64,000 nucleotides of DNA, taken from assembly GCA_008921705.1 (NCBI GenBank), contig VFFE01009203.1, positions 59,273 to 123,272 of the forward strand, written 5' to 3'. The stretch is from Burhinus oedicnemus. Its lineage: Eukaryota; Chordata; Aves; Charadriiformes; Burhinidae. Positions 1 to 13,307 of this stretch are shown here, one piece after another. The notes under the pieces were generated by a model. It was not told where the DNA came from. It saw nothing but the letters and a program-made list of their open reading frames with translations, and did not search any database. Position 1 is the first letter of the stretch. Every line of letters begins with the position of its first letter. Both the position numbers and the translations under genes were made by a program.

Positions 1-3000
1 GGATAGACTAATGCAGCACTTACCTCAGTATGATGCACAGAGGACACAGGAACATAAAAGATTATGAAGTTAGGGAGGTGAAAAGACATATAACACATGC
101 CCATAATTAGTTATATTTTTGTACAGTGTAATAGATAAAAAGAATTTGACAATGCTACTGTTACATACCATTTACAGGCCCTGATGCTTTCAGATGCAGT
201 GAAGAAGAGCACCTACATGAAGCTGGCTATAGTAACTTGCTGCTCAGGTACCCCATCCCTGTGAAGTGATAATAGCCCTTTATGCTTCCACAGCCCCAGT
301 GGAAGATCAGGTGAGTGGAACTCAGCTCTGCCAGGCTCTCTACTGCACACAATGTACCCCAAAAGAAGTCCATCACTGCCTTACATGCTTCACTAGTTCT
401 CTGCCATCAAATTATTAATTGTCTTTCTGCAGCATTTTGAAGTCATTTTATGCTGTGGCTGGGCTAGAAAATCCACCTGATAGGCAGGAGCACAGGAAAA
501 TATTTTGTGTCTTTAAGTCAATTAGAGTTGGATTTTTTGTCAGTTTATTTTCCGAGAGGTTAATATTGTACATAGTTTTCAGCAGACCAAATCAGCCCAT
601 TCCTTGAGCTAACAATTTTTCAAAAACTCAGACAGAGTTGACCCCATTCTGCAAATTAAGATATGACTCCATGAGTGATTTGGCCAAAGGTCACTCTGAC
701 AGCAAACTGTAGTCATGTAGTGAAACCTGTCTCTGTCCCTTGAAGCTCCAGAAGAATGTACAGTTCTGAAGTTTTCGGTTAGCTCATGCTAGCTCACTTG
801 AGGATTTATTGTCATGCCTCACAGTCAGCAGTAGTAGCTATAATATATGTGATGCTGAATCAGCCACCTGGTTGAGGAGCTGTAAAACTCCTGTTTGTTA
901 TAACTCACTGCAAAGATAACACTAGCAGTACAGTATGCACTTTAATGCATACCAAACCCATGAAATCTTCCTGTTCATCTCCTGCTAAAAATAAAAAACA
1001 ACCATAGGTTTCAAGGCAAGTACTGTGTCAGCAAAACTAATAGGTTTTGGTCGAAATATATTTAGCTCTAGAACTCTACAGAATACAGGACTTCTCTAAG
1101 GAAGTGGTCATCTAAACTACGTGGCCACATCCCTGTCAGTGTTTGTCATGGCACTGCCACTCACTTCAGTGAGGACTGAAATTTCACCTAGAAAAAAAGA
1201 AACAAGTGTCTTAGATGGTGGAGCCAGGAGAAGTAATACCTGCTTGTGGCTGACTAACTGCATCACCTTATGGACACTACGTCTCTGTGGCTGAGGTATA
1301 AGGCTTGTCTTCCTTTGCATATGCTCATTAGTATGCTGATGAGATCGGTAATATAGGAGTTTATTGTTATCATTATAATAACACTATAGCAATGAAGAGG
1401 AATATTTTTGCCAAAAAAAGGTAGAAGCAGGACACTAGTAACACATGATATAATGCTAATGGTGTATGCCAGACCTGCTATCCTTTCTCTTCAAGCAATG
1501 ACTGCCTATGTCCTGTTGGCAAAAAGTCTCAGGAATGTGTTTTGTTTTACAGATGAAATAGAAGTAACCCAAACAACTGAACAAAAATTACAACTATTCA
1601 CCATCAGACAAAGAAACAGTATCCCTCACTCAGCTGAGGTCAGTCTCTAGCAAAGAAATTCTAGACAACAATACCTAAAGTACCGGGCAGTGTCTTCACA
1701 TCAGCTGACCAACACAAGGCCATTTATGGCATCATCACATGGCCATGACATGGGCTGTGAGAAGCCAAAGATAGATCTAATAAATCATAGGAACGATGGC
1801 ATAAGAAAAAATGCCTTTTGAGTAAGTACATCAGCAGTACAAGTTTTAACACAGACCATAACTGCTGCAAACTTGGCAGAGTTCCCTTTTTTGACAGCTC
1901 CTCCAACTGCTGTATTTTAATCCAGGCCTGTGGGTCAAATGCCCATGTCTTACAGATCTCGGTCGAATCTCTTAGTTTTTTCTTTCCCTGACTTTCTGGC
2001 GTGTTTCCTGTGAATAGACTGTTTGTTGCAATCCCATAATGGAAATCCAGAGCACTGCCTTAAGTCCCACAGCTAGTGATGAACCATAACTTCTCATCAC
2101 TGAATGCCTGCATAGCTTAGGCAATTCTTGTTATCCCCAGAACCCAACCACTATGGTTGTTTTGTGTTTACAGTTCAAGTTGCTGAAGACTCCTGATGAA
2201 TGTAGCATACATTGATGTCATTCAGGATTCATACAGGATTCCAAGATACTATTACTCTGCTTGGCAGGACATAAATATAGACACAGTAATAAAATGTATA
2301 ATGAAGTGCATTTTTGCAGACTTTTTAATTTCATTTTCTTTGTTGCATTGATTGACTGGTCTCTGTTTTAAAGCCTATTTGTCTTTTCCAAAGGTCATTT
2401 TAAACTCCTGTTGTATAACTTTTTCCCTCTTGCTCTTTTTGCGTCTACCCACACGCACACTTCGGCCACACAGACAGAGTGGAATGACTGGCTTCTCTCA
2501 GCTCCAGCCAATTTCTTTACCATAGTCACTATTCAAAGTACAGTCCTTAGCATTAATAACTGCTATACTGGATCTGGTAGCTGTTCCTTGGGATGTAGTT
2601 GCATGAGATGATAGATTTCTCACCTTGCTAAACCAGCAAATCCTGCACAAATGTTCATATTGGCACAGGAGAGCAACAGTATACAGCCAGGGAAAACTGG
2701 GGGATAGGGCCTTCCTTTTATATGGCAGCTGATGGTTTTGTCAGGCAAAAGTGAATATGGAACCATGAGGGAACAAGGAACTCTTGAGGGAACAAGCAGT
2801 GGTGGTGTGGCATGGTGGCAATAGTGGGGCACCTTCATCACAAAATCCATTGTCTTGTGAAACTGCACTTTAGAGATATTGCTAGTGCAAATCACATAAA
2901 AATACTGACAAACACGGCAATTTTTATAGCAGCATTACAGCATCGACCTAGTTTTACAGGTACAGGTGTCACAAACAGGTTTCCTTAGTTCTCATAACAA

Positions 3001-6000
3001 TTCTGTTTGGGTAAATTTAATGGAACTAAGTGCTAAGTAAAAACTTCCAAAATGCCAAGAGAAGTCACGCTCTCTGATCTCTGTCAGGAGGGAAGCAAAA
3101 CATCTTCTCAGCAACTACACTGTGGAGCTACCTGGTATATTTGGATTTGATTCCATCTGTAAAGTTGACTCAGAAGTGTCCTCCGGGCTTGCCTCAACCA
3201 TTCATCTTTGTGTGTCAGCTTATGCAGCCCTTCCAAAGCCTTGGCGAGATGCCATCACCCTCAGAGATGCTAGAGAGCTGCAGTGGATAAAAATAACTTA
3301 TTACTTAACAGCTGACACTGGTCACAGTCACTGCAGATGAGTTGCAAACAATTTCTTTGCAAAGTTCTGCTCACCTCCAGAAGAAATATGTTTAAGCCTG
3401 CAGTTTCTTGCTAAAATTATCTGCCATCACTTTCTGGTGGTCCTTTCTGCCTTCATGGCATTATTACAGGACTGGCATCCCCCTGACTGGTGCACTGGAA
3501 GCCAATAATTATGTCCCTGTAGGAAGCCAAAGGTTGTAGGAAGCAACCTTGTTTCTAAACTCTGGTGTCTCCGGTGCATATTTATCCATTTGCAATTTGA
3601 AACAGTGAGGCGGGAATGAGTCTGGGCAGCACTGCCAAGAACAGGCAGAATGGTAACGACTTAGCCTGTCCCAAGCCTCACTGGGTGGCTGCGGGACAGC
3701 AGGCGGGAGCACAGGGATGGGCTGCCTGCTTTGAAATGCAGAGGGAAGACAGCTCAGCCTTGCTGCCCTGCGTGATGCGGCTGTCGGATGGCTGGATAGT
3801 ACTGATGTTGCTCTGTGATTACATTGGAAGGAAAATGCGTTGTGCATTTTGCTGCTCAGATGAGGCTTTTGCCAACGCAGGAGTTCTGTGTCAGCATCTA
3901 CTGCAGCCGAGTAGGTTGGTTCGGCTGGTGTACAGCACGGCGTCAACAGCTTTGTGAAGCACTCACATTCCCTGGCAGGAGCTCAAGGAGCATTTCCAGC
4001 AACCTCCAATTACAGTATTAATTACAAGAGACTATCAAGTTCCCCAGAATAGGCCCTAAGCTTCCTTTTGCATGCAAACTAGCAAGGACTTTCTTGTCCA
4101 TGCAGGTAGAGCTCTCTTCAGAATATCATCAGCCTGTTTATACATCACCCATCACTGTCAACTTCCCTTAAACAATGACACCTTAAAACATTGTTGTGCA
4201 TGCAGAGCACATGCCTTTCAAAAAGCAAATGTTGAGTGAACTGCCAATCTGGAGGTTTTAAGAGGATGTTTTAATGTTTATTTGGATGGTTAGTGGCTTC
4301 TTTCTACTTCTGTCCCGTACATGGCCTTTTATGTGATAAACTCCTGAGCCCTAATAATATAGACACAGTAACGCCTTAAAGAGAAGCATCAGGTGCCTTA
4401 ACCAGATCACAGATTGCAGCGCTAACTGGCAGAAATTAGCAGATTGTCTTCAAGCAATATTTGTGCCTCACTGCAGAAAGCTTATGGCAAGAAAAACCCA
4501 TGCTGGCATGGAGCTAGGCTTTCCTTTCACTGGTCAAAAAGCAGACTATTTTGCTGCTTTACTGGCAGTGTGATTGCTGATCCACTGCCGATATAGGGAG
4601 CTTTGAATATTAAGTGGCCTGAATCTCTTTTCACTCTCTTCAAATTGGACACGTCAAGGCTTGAAGACAAACTTAAGTACTTACGGTGGGATGCATCTCA
4701 CCGGTCTTCTGCCATCTAAAAGTCAGGGCTGAAGTCCATGTCTAACCATCCAGGCCTCCTGCCTGTCAGAGGAGTGAAAGAAAGGCACTTTCAGAAGGCA
4801 ATTTATCATAAGATTCCTACCTAGTCCTCTCCACTGGCTGCATAGCAAACTTGTGTGATGGACCATTGACTAGACACTTACTTTTTTTTACCCCTGTTGG
4901 TCTGACTGTGGCTTTTGACTTGTCTGCAAACAATACTGAGTATACCACAGCTTCAGTGCTGCAGAAATGAAACACTGTGTTTGACTGCTGGTGTAAGCCC
5001 AGACTCTCCTTACACTTACAGAGAAGGGGGTGGGAAAAAAAAGGATGTTTGATTTTACAATTAAATAAATAAAATGTCTTATTTTCACAGTAAAATGATC
5101 CACTTGGTGCCTGTAGGCATGTGACATATCATCCAGATGCATGTCATTTTGGGTGACATATCATGGACTTGGCAGTTGCAAAGGTAGAACTGCCCAAGGG
5201 CTAGTTTGATTTTTGCACCTGAATCAGAAAAAACTTTTAGATTTTCATTCATTAATCAGTGGTACACTCTAGTTCATACCTGCTTCTTCTGTTTCCTTTT
5301 CTCCTGTGTCTCCTTTCTTCGTTAATTTTGTCACCTTCTCTCCATCGTCCCATGCTAATCCATCTCTCAGAGGTATGTGTTTCGCTCTATCAGAGATATG
5401 CCTACTTGAGATGCATTACTCACCTTCTCAGATACCAATATTAATCCAATTTTCTTTTAGCATGATGAGATTTGGACACAATTTCTATTATCAGTAGCGG
5501 GGATATTATGCTAGCACACCACCACAGGTATCAGCTTATGTCTGATTCATTGGAATGAATAGTTGTTTTACTAGAGACTTGAGTGTGAGCAGGAATACGT
5601 GCGTTGACCTCTGTTCTCCAAAGTGTCGGGCACTGGCCTGAAGATGTGTTTAAGTGCTTGGTGATTCAGGGCCAGAGTTTCTGTGTTTTACAAGGCTGAG
5701 CCAAAGTTCCTTTCTTTTTTCAGTCACTGAAGTTAACGGAAGCACTCATGGATGGGTATTGCAGCATAAATTAACTTCAGCAGAAGAAACAATATGGTTG
5801 TGAAGAAAGAGGAAAAACAACTCTCACTGCATCCACCAGAGAGGAAGGACGCATTGCCTTCCTGAGTTAGAAGGAAGAGAATGAGAATTAATTCCCTCCT
5901 CATCACTACCTCAGCCCCATTCTGCCTCATTTTCCTCCAGATGGTTAAAGGCCCAAAGCAATGGGCAGTTCTTTAATATGCAGAGCTACCACAAAGTCCT

Positions 6001-7434
6001 CTTCTCAAGTGTGAAACTGGCTTTGCAAATATCTAGCTTCCCTAAGGACAGCTTGTGGTGTATATTTAAATGAAGGATTTTTATTTTTTTAAAAAGAGTC
6101 CTCGGTTTAATGGGTAATTTCCCTTGAAAATGGTAAACTGCAAATTAAATGGCAAAAAGCAATTAATTATTGAAATGATAATATCCTTGTAAAGGTTAAG
6201 AGGTAATATAAGTGAAGTTCCTGTGAGCACATTAATGGAATTACTATCTTCCCCCTTATAAGTGGCAACTGTAACGACCTTGCTAATTAGCTTTTTCATT
6301 GGGAAAAGGAATATTGAAATATGTAGCTTTATTGCAGAAGCACAATCTATGACTAGGCTATTTTGCCACAACAGAATATAGAGAGAACCCTTTTACATGC
6401 AGTTAAGAGCTCTTCCCAGGGCGTGCAGCTTTTGGTGGAAACAGGAAACGTTGCATTTGAATGACATAGGAAGAACAACTTGTAATTTGGAAGGATAACA
6501 CGGGCCCAAGCCAAAGATTAACACAGACACACAGACCAAGATACACCTCGCTTCAGCTTGCTGCAGCTTCCCTCTGAGCACAAGGCATGGCCAGAACATG
6601 ATTCAACCCACTGTGGCCAAACAAGTGCCTTTTGCTGCCCACACACAGTGCAGAGCAGGTAGCCTGGGCTCTCCAGTCCAGTCTGGGTCTCAGGTGCTCC
6701 CTGTGCAGTATTTTTAATGTGTGGAGGTATAAGTATATATGTATAATACATAAATGTATACACATGTAGCTATATGAATGCTTTATATGTACTGGATTTC
6801 CTATTGACAAGCCTTTTAGAGAGCTTTAAAAATGAGCTTGGTTCTTCCCCCACTAAAAAGGTGTTTCGGGTGTTGACACACTGGAAAGTGGGTACTCTTT
6901 GGGTTTCAGCTTTGGCATTACAATTTTTCTGTGAATGAATCCATGTGGGATTTCAGAGGTTCCAGCTTCACAGAGTGCCTGAGATCTGTATGAACCTCAG
7001 GATACGATGGGGAGGAAATGAGCTTCCACTTGTAAAATGAATTGGCCTTTGTCCCCAACAAGAGGATTTTCAGCTTTCTTTTCTAAAAACCTCAGAAATC
7101 ATTAGCCTCATCCTTGGGAATGTGATCTAATATGGTGACCTAGATGCAAACGATTGCTAGAGCTCGGGGAGGAGGCAGCTCAGCTCCAGTTCTCTGGCAA
7201 AAGGCTGGGAGGAGGAACACGACGCTGCCTTGCATCCCATTCACACAGACAGTTTATGCAAATGGTGCCACTAAAGTCACCGTTGCATGTTCTGCAAATG
7301 CACCTCATGAACCTCAAGAAAGTGGCACAGGGCGGTTACAAATCACACAAATTTTGTGGAGAACAGAAAGCAGCTCTGCTCTCTGCCCCCACTTGTTCAC
7401 GCACACGCCTTTCTGCATCTGCAGCCCGCATCAA
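1..7434. other. Upstream intergenic region, no gene recognised
   Basis: AT-rich single-copy DNA upstream of LHFPL6. Open frames here are short, overlap on both strands and match no family I recognise. 3600-3960 is richer in GC and CpG than its surroundings and is open on both strands, but shows no convincing splice sites or protein family. 6720-6800 is a TA/TG-rich low-complexity stretch. 5634-5690 resembles an old interspersed repeat. In human the upstream neighbour of LHFPL6 is COG6, divergently oriented (established knowledge). I see no COG6 coding sequence here, so that gene probably lies beyond the left edge if synteny holds (inference). Confidence 0.6.
5649..5684. repeat. Possible relic of an old sauropsid interspersed repeat
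   Basis: About 32 bases ending in TGATTCAGGGCC, preceded by TTTAAGTGCTT. This resembles, by memory only, a decayed repeat common in birds and turtles whose ends read GGCCCTGATTCAG. Only one end is recognisable, boundaries are approximate, and the match could be chance. Confidence 0.3.
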
Positions 7435-7680
7435 ACGCTTCAGGGGCGGCAAGGACTCAACCCGTGCCATATCCACAGGGTCCCGGGAGGTGTAAAGCCT
7501 CCCTGTGCTTTGCAGACCGGCTTGTCCCCGCTTCCCGCGGCTGTTCCCTGCCCGGGATCGCGCTCCCGGCCGCCCAGCGAGTGTCACTGTCGAGCAGCGC
7601 AGAGCTCCGCTCCCTCCCCCGCCCTGCCCGGCAGCCGCTCTCACAACCTGGGCACGGGCACGTTTCTGGCCCTGATTTGA
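7435..7680. promoter_or_regulatory. Small CpG-rich island about 5 kb upstream of LHFPL6
   Basis: I count about 25 CpG dinucleotides in roughly 260 bases, in an otherwise CpG-poor region. It contains GC-box-like strings such as CCCCCGCCC and several CCCGG/CGCG clusters. Open frames of about 100-178 codons cross it on both strands, as expected where stop codons are scarce in GC-rich DNA, and none resembles a known protein. It could be an alternative LHFPL6 promoter, the promoter of an unannotated non-coding transcript, or an enhancer. No TATA box or clear first-exon donor is visible. Confidence 0.45.
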
Positions 7681-10600
7681 AAATGTGACTCGCTACTGAA
7701 AGCCGACCCCTAACCGAGGCTTTAAATTAAAAAGAAAAATCTTCTTACTGTTGCATGCGTCGTTGAGCAATCTCATTTCTCCGAACGTGCACGCCACAAA
7801 GTGCAAGAGAACACCGTGGCAAGACCTGCTCTTTGTATATTCCCCACACCTTTCTTTAACAGCGTCAAGGGAAGATAGACAGATGTTCCCCTGGTAAATA
7901 AGATACCAGGATTAAATTATTTGCATTGGGTCTATATGCACAGAAAACAGGCTGCATTGATGCAATGATGGGCATTTCTTACTGGGAAGTCACTCGTTCA
8001 TCATCCAGACGTTCCTTATTTTTCAAAGTCCACTTGGGAACCATGGAAATTTAGGATTGAAATTATCCACATCTTCTTCCCGAGTTTGTGCAGGACCAAG
8101 CCAATTCCCTGTCGAAGGAGAACAGATCTGGGACCTGTCACCCCGGAGCTCTGTCACCTTGGCAGTGTGTGCGAGGGCAGAGCAGGCATTCCTCCCTTCA
8201 GCTGCGGGGCTGGTGCAGAATAAACCTCTCCGGCCGCTCCCACAGCCACCAGGCTTGTCAGCAACAGGACACAAAAGAGATAATCAGTAGCTTGATTTGC
8301 TGTAGCTACTATTTTAGAGCCTTGCAAAATGCAGACCACCTGGTGGCTTTTATATAATGGATGATAAGTAATAACTTCATAAAGATGAAACAACATAAGG
8401 AGGGTTTATGAGAAATAATAAAGGATGCTTCCCTTTTTTATTTGTCATTGACATGTTATTTGTATGTGTCCAGAGATTAAAAGACTGATGTTAGCAACAA
8501 CAGCACGATATTGAGTAAGACAACTGTTCTTCAGAAATGTGTTAAGTTCTGTCCATGAACTGTGAGTAATAGGATTTGTAAAATGTACCACCATGAGAAC
8601 CACCATAAAAATAAATACTAATCGTAATACAGTATTGGAATGGGACTGGAGAGAGATTGTTTTGTTTAAAGCCAAGTTTCTAGGCCAGGATTCAGGTTCA
8701 GATGTGACAGTCCAAAATCTTGGGAGTCTAGTTCCACTCACAGTAGAAAATGTGCAATGCGTTTGACTTGGAAGAGACACCATATGGATATATTAGGATC
8801 TAGTGACTTGAATTTGTTTTCTTACCTTCCTCTGAGAAATTTGCAGGTTCTCTTTTTTTCTGCTTGTTTAGTAGGGGTTTTTTTTTTCTGGCTGCTGTGG
8901 ATTGGACATATTTTCAGGCAAATGTATTAATTATCAGGTGACTTCCCTAACAGTACTTGTCTGTTTGGTTTTTAGTGACTGTATTTGAATAATTGGGTTG
9001 ACTTTCTGTTGCTCCCAGTACATAGCCTCAAGTCTATTGTTGTGCCTACACCTTTCTTTTTCATTTAAAATCGAGTACAGACATGACCTGAAGATCCAGT
9101 TTTGTAAGATGCTCGGAACCATGTCGGCGCGATCACTCTCATGCGGACCACACAAGAGAAAACCAGATGGTGGCCTGCAAGACAAAAACATCTTCTTTCT
9201 TTTTCTTGTCAAAGACTGAAGAATGAGACGGAGGTTCGCTAGCCACTTCATTTTCCTCGGGGTTCAGGAACATATGTACTCCCCTATGGCATTTTATGTG
9301 ACAGTGGATTGTCTTACAGGATATGCTGTAATGAAAGAGTCTGTGGCCAAGCCTGTGATGTGTATATTAGCTGGGATTGATTTAGGTACAGTGACAGGAT
9401 TTTCTCTCTTTATTCTGCTGCGTTGATTAGCTCTATGGAGTCCGCAGGGCCCCAGCTGTAACAGCAGCTTAGTCAATGGATTGGGGAGAAGAGAAATGGT
9501 AAAATCTATAAGCATATTTTCACATCTCCCCGCTAAGGTAGTTTTCTGACAGCGTATTCATGGGTTTTTGATCCAGTCTGGCTTCCAGTGGTTCCAGCAG
9601 TGGGGAATCCGCAGCTCAGGTTCCCTCTACCAACTCTGAAGCTTTCTCAAAAGCGAATTCTCTTAAATTCCCAAACACCAGAACCAATTTTAAAACCAGC
9701 TGCTATTTCAGTGTAGGCAAGACCCTGGGGAGCAAGACTTTTGTTACTGCTCTGCTCTGAGGAGGTCTCTCTGCTTTTGTGGTTACAGGAGAGGTTGCAG
9801 ATCCTGAAGCACCACGTAGTAACTCCCTTTTTCTTTCAGACAGGTTAGATGCAGACTGAAATATTTCAGTTAACTTTCCCAGTAAAAATACTTCTAAGCA
9901 CAATGTTCCCTGAAAGGGGCAGTAAATATTGATACAGTTGAAGCATGTTGAGTTGTAAACATTAGGAAGAAAATGGAATAAGAATTTGGATGTTAACTTA
10001 TACACACAATGTGTCTAATTTGTTTCTAATCAAAACAAAACTCCTTCTCTGACAGAAAATGCATTGTGAAATAAAGCTTATTTCCCTACAAGTGACTAAG
10101 TCATGCAGCCAGCTTGCGGGGGCATTCAGAGACAGTTGGCAAGATAAGATGCTTCAGGAGAGATACAGAATTCGGTGTGCAGTTTCCGTGAGGGAATGCA
10201 GAATGGCAGCAGCTCAGGGAGTGAACATAAAGGCCATATAAGGGAAGTAAATGAACTGCTGTAGAGATGCCATTAGCAAAGCAAACACTGACTTGGGGAC
10301 CTTGGCATATACCATGGAAGAGATAAATTGCATGAATAAATGCATACTTGTTTGCTTCGCCCTAGCTTTACAAAGACAGTTTTAACTGAGAAACTGTTTA
10401 CATGTGTGAAACAGAAGTTTTTCCACAGTCATTTTAATGCCAAGCAATTTCTACCCTTGTCTAATCCCAATGCATGCCTAATTTAGACACATTTATCACA
10501 GTTTCATTAGAACCGAGACCCTTGGCTAAGGAAAGAATGTCAGACCAGGTCTTTAGACAATTGTGGATTTAATAACAGTACTTGATTCTTCTCTTTCTTT

Positions 10601-11800
10601 ACACCAAGAGCGCAGTTCAAATGTCACAATGTTAGCTTAGTGTCCCTGTCATCTCAGGTGTTGGTAAAATGAACAGCAGGAGGTAAAACACCAGACTGAG
10701 CCAAGTGAAGGCATGAAAGCGGTAAATAAAGAGTGTCTACACTCATCAAGGAGTGCATAGCTCCTTGCAGAAGTGGAGACGGGAGAGCTGGTGCACTCCC
10801 TGGGAGGAGGCTTGGCACCAGGCAGAAAGCTGATTTGAGGGGAGGGTGCTAGAACGGCATGCTGCGGAGCAGGCTCCAGCTCTCGGTCTTGGGAAAGTTG
10901 CACCAGCTCCCTGTTGGTCAGCCACCCCGTGGGCACAGCATCCACATTCATGTTGTGGTGTGGATCAAGGGCACGCTTTCGGAGTGAATCTCCGGATCAT
11001 CCTCACTTACCACGTTTTGTTTTGCCCAGCAGCGGTGAGTACACAAAGCGGTTGCAGATGACACTAAAGCAGAAGGCAGGTGCCATGAGGTACCCATGAG
11101 GCCCTCGGTCCATAGACCCAGGCTGAAGAATCTGAAGAAAAACCTATGGAAATGTGTGAACATCGTTCAGGTCCTCAGCACCAACTGTACAGATTGGGCT
11201 GATCCACGGTACTTGCTAATACAGATGTGCACTAGGTAGATGTAGCCTAGAAGTATTCAGGGGGCCATGGCTGTTTTGGGGGTATGCCTTCGTTGGTTTC
11301 CTTGTAAAGCACATTATTGCATACGTTCTAGCGCTCAGCCTATATTTAACCTTCTTCTTTAACTTGAAGCACTTTTCCTTAAAGAATACGCTTGAAATGT
11401 TAGGATGGAAAACTCGATCTTGCTAGATACTTTCCATTCCATTTTTTATCCCTTGAGAAAATACGCATTTTCAGTAGTGTTCTGATTCTAAGACTGCATT
11501 ATGGGGAAAAAATGGAAAGTCTTATTTAAAAAAATCCAATAAAGTGGCTTTGTAATTTAATTCTGAACATGACTGTTGTTACTATTAAACGGTGTAAACA
11601 CAGACTGAGTGCAATAAACTTCACTTCCATTTAGCATTAATAATATTAATGATCAGTACTTAAATCGCATGCCGTGTTCCAGGACTGTAAAAGAAACATT
11701 ACCAAAGAGATTTTGCATGTCTGGTGCTGACATAATTTAAACCTGGCATAAAATTGTCTTCTGTCTGAAGGAATTTATTCAAGCTGCAGGGCGGAGAGGA
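7681..11800. other. Intergenic region upstream of the LHFPL6 promoter
   Basis: No gene recognised. Open frames are at most about 112 codons and unlike known proteins. Base composition returns to AT-rich after the small CpG island. There is a T run at about 8878-8888. The stretch around 11570-11680, with clustered TTAAT/TAAT motifs, looks like typical promoter-distal non-coding DNA and might be conserved, which cannot be judged from one sequence. Confidence 0.6.
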
Positions 11801-12599
11801 AAAAGCAGAATAGGAAATTTCTCTTTCTCCCAGAGGCTCTGTGTGCACCATCCCTCCTCGCTCCCAGACGGCAACCCCTCCCCAAAACTTTCCTACTTAA
11901 GACACTCTGCGAAAGGGCTGGAGCTCCTGTCTCTCCGCTTGACCTAACCCAGCCGGGATGAGCTGCTTGGTACTCTGGTCACATTTACTCTCGCTGTAGA
12001 CCAGCTCCCGAACTGTTGCAATCAAAATGCTGGATCAGCAGCTCGCATGCAGACACGCACACACACACACTTCTTATCACACGCACACCATCAGGAGATT
12101 AGCCCATATTTTCCCATGTAAGGGCTGCAGCCTTCCCCCTTTCCCTCTAACATTCCTTCCCCGCCGGCTTTTCCCTCTTCTCCACTCCTGCCCTTTCCTC
12201 TCCTCCGTCCCCGGCTCCACCGCCCCACGCACCCCACAAGCAGCCGCGGAGCCCGGCGGCGCCGCCGCAGCGCTCCCCGCCACCCCCGGACCGACCCGGC
12301 CCCGAGCGGGCTCAGGGAGCCGGGACCCACCGCTCCGGCCGCCGGGAACCGGGACCCAGCGGCCCAGCCCCGGGTGGGCTCGGGGAGCCGGGACCCACCC
12401 CCGCTCCGACCCCTCGGAGCCGAGACCCCCCGGGAAGACTCGAGGAGGCGCCCCCCTTCCCCCGTCCGCCGCTCCCCCCGCCGCCGCCCGGCCCCTCGCC
12501 CCCGGCCCCGTCCGCGGCCCCGCAACTGCGCCGTCCGCGGCGGGTCCCGCCCGGGGAGGCGGCGGCTGGGGAAGGGGGAGGAGAGGCGGCGGAGTGCAT

Positions 12600-12842
12600 T
12601 GCCTCCCGAGGAATCAAACCGGGGGGAGAGAGGAACGTGCGGAGGAAGGGAGGGAAGGACGGGTCGGGCTGGGGAGGGTCCCGGTCCCGGTCCCGCCCGC
12701 CTCGGAGCGCCCGCGTCGCCTCCGCGCCGGGACCGCGGCGAGAGTCGCTTGGGGCGGCCGCCACCCGCCGGCCCCGCGCCCCGGCTCGGCGCCCATGTGC
12801 TCCCGGCAGCCGCGGCGGGCAGCCCCCGCGCCCGGCGTGTCA
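12600..12842 (+). other. LHFPL6: Predicted non-coding exon 1 of LHFPL6 (5' UTR; start nominal)
   Basis: The right edge is a strong splice donor: GTGTCA followed by GTAAGT, with the intron starting at 12843. It sits inside the CpG island, upstream of the coding exon on the same strand. The 5' end is not visible, so the start given is only nominal. An ATG at 12795 opens a frame that runs to the donor in exactly 16 codons. If joined to 15048 it would end five codons later, so it is a possible upstream ORF and not the LHFPL6 start. LHFPL6 orthologues begin with MASSLTC, which is encoded entirely in the next exon. The exon is predicted from the donor and context only. Confidence 0.5.
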
Positions 12843-12870
12843 GTAAGTAGTCCTTCGCCTCCTCCGGCAC

Positions 12871-13287
12871 CCTGCCCGGCCCCATCCCGGCACCCCCGCG
12901 CTCCTCGCCCTCCTGCCCCTCCCGGACCCCGACCCTCCCGCACTCCCTGCGCGGCTGCATGCCCTGACCCTCCCGGACCCCCTACACCCCCCTTCCTCTC
13001 CTGGACCCCTGCCCTCCCGCACTCCCTGTACGCTGCATCCCCTGCACGACTCCGGATCCCCGAGCCCTCAGAAACTCCTTCCCCTCGCGGACCCCTACCC
13101 ACACTGCCTGGCTACATCCCCTGCCCCCGCGGACCCTCTTCTTCCCGGATCCCGTTCCCCGTCTCCGATACCCTGCCCGGCCGCATCCCTTGCCCGTTCC
13201 ACCGGACCCTCCGGACTCCCTTCCCCTCCCGGATCCCCTGCCCTCCCATCCCCTTGCCTTCCCGCATCCTTCCCCTCCCGGGCCCCC
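12871..13287 (+). repeat. Degenerate C-rich minisatellite, period about 78 bp
   Basis: This is a strongly strand-asymmetric, C-rich stretch just inside predicted intron 1. An anchor of the form GCYRCATSCC recurs, in degenerate form, at about 12879, 12954, 13032, 13111, 13180 and 13260, giving spacings of 75, 78, 79, 69 and 80. A second unit element, CCCTCCCGCACTCCCTG, is identical at 12933 and 13012 (79 apart). Strings such as CCCTCCCGGACCCC recur between anchors. The opposite strand has many runs of three or more G and could form G-quadruplexes. The array runs into an assembly gap, so its true length is unknown. Confidence 0.6.
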
Positions 13288-13307
13288 NNNNNNNNNNNNN
13301 NNNNNNN
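13288..13307. other. Assembly gap (20 N)
   Basis: A run of exactly 20 N within the GC-rich minisatellite. The round length suggests a placeholder for a gap of unknown size. Another anchor-like string (TCGCATCACCCC, about 13357) follows the gap, so the missing sequence is probably more of the same repeat. Confidence 0.98.

Noticed and set aside
2627..2670. Similarity to 38821-38850 (TGCACAAATGTT ... TTGGCACA)
   Set aside because: Only about 26 bases are alike, with several mismatches. This is not enough to infer a shared repeat.
3509..3957. 145-codon minus-strand and 113-codon plus-strand frames
   Set aside because: They are mutually overlapping on opposite strands, with no recognisable domain or splice context.
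7144..7680. 178-codon plus-strand frame and overlapping frames
   Set aside because: It coincides with the small CpG island, frames are open on both strands, and nothing resembles a known protein (including COG6, the expected neighbour).
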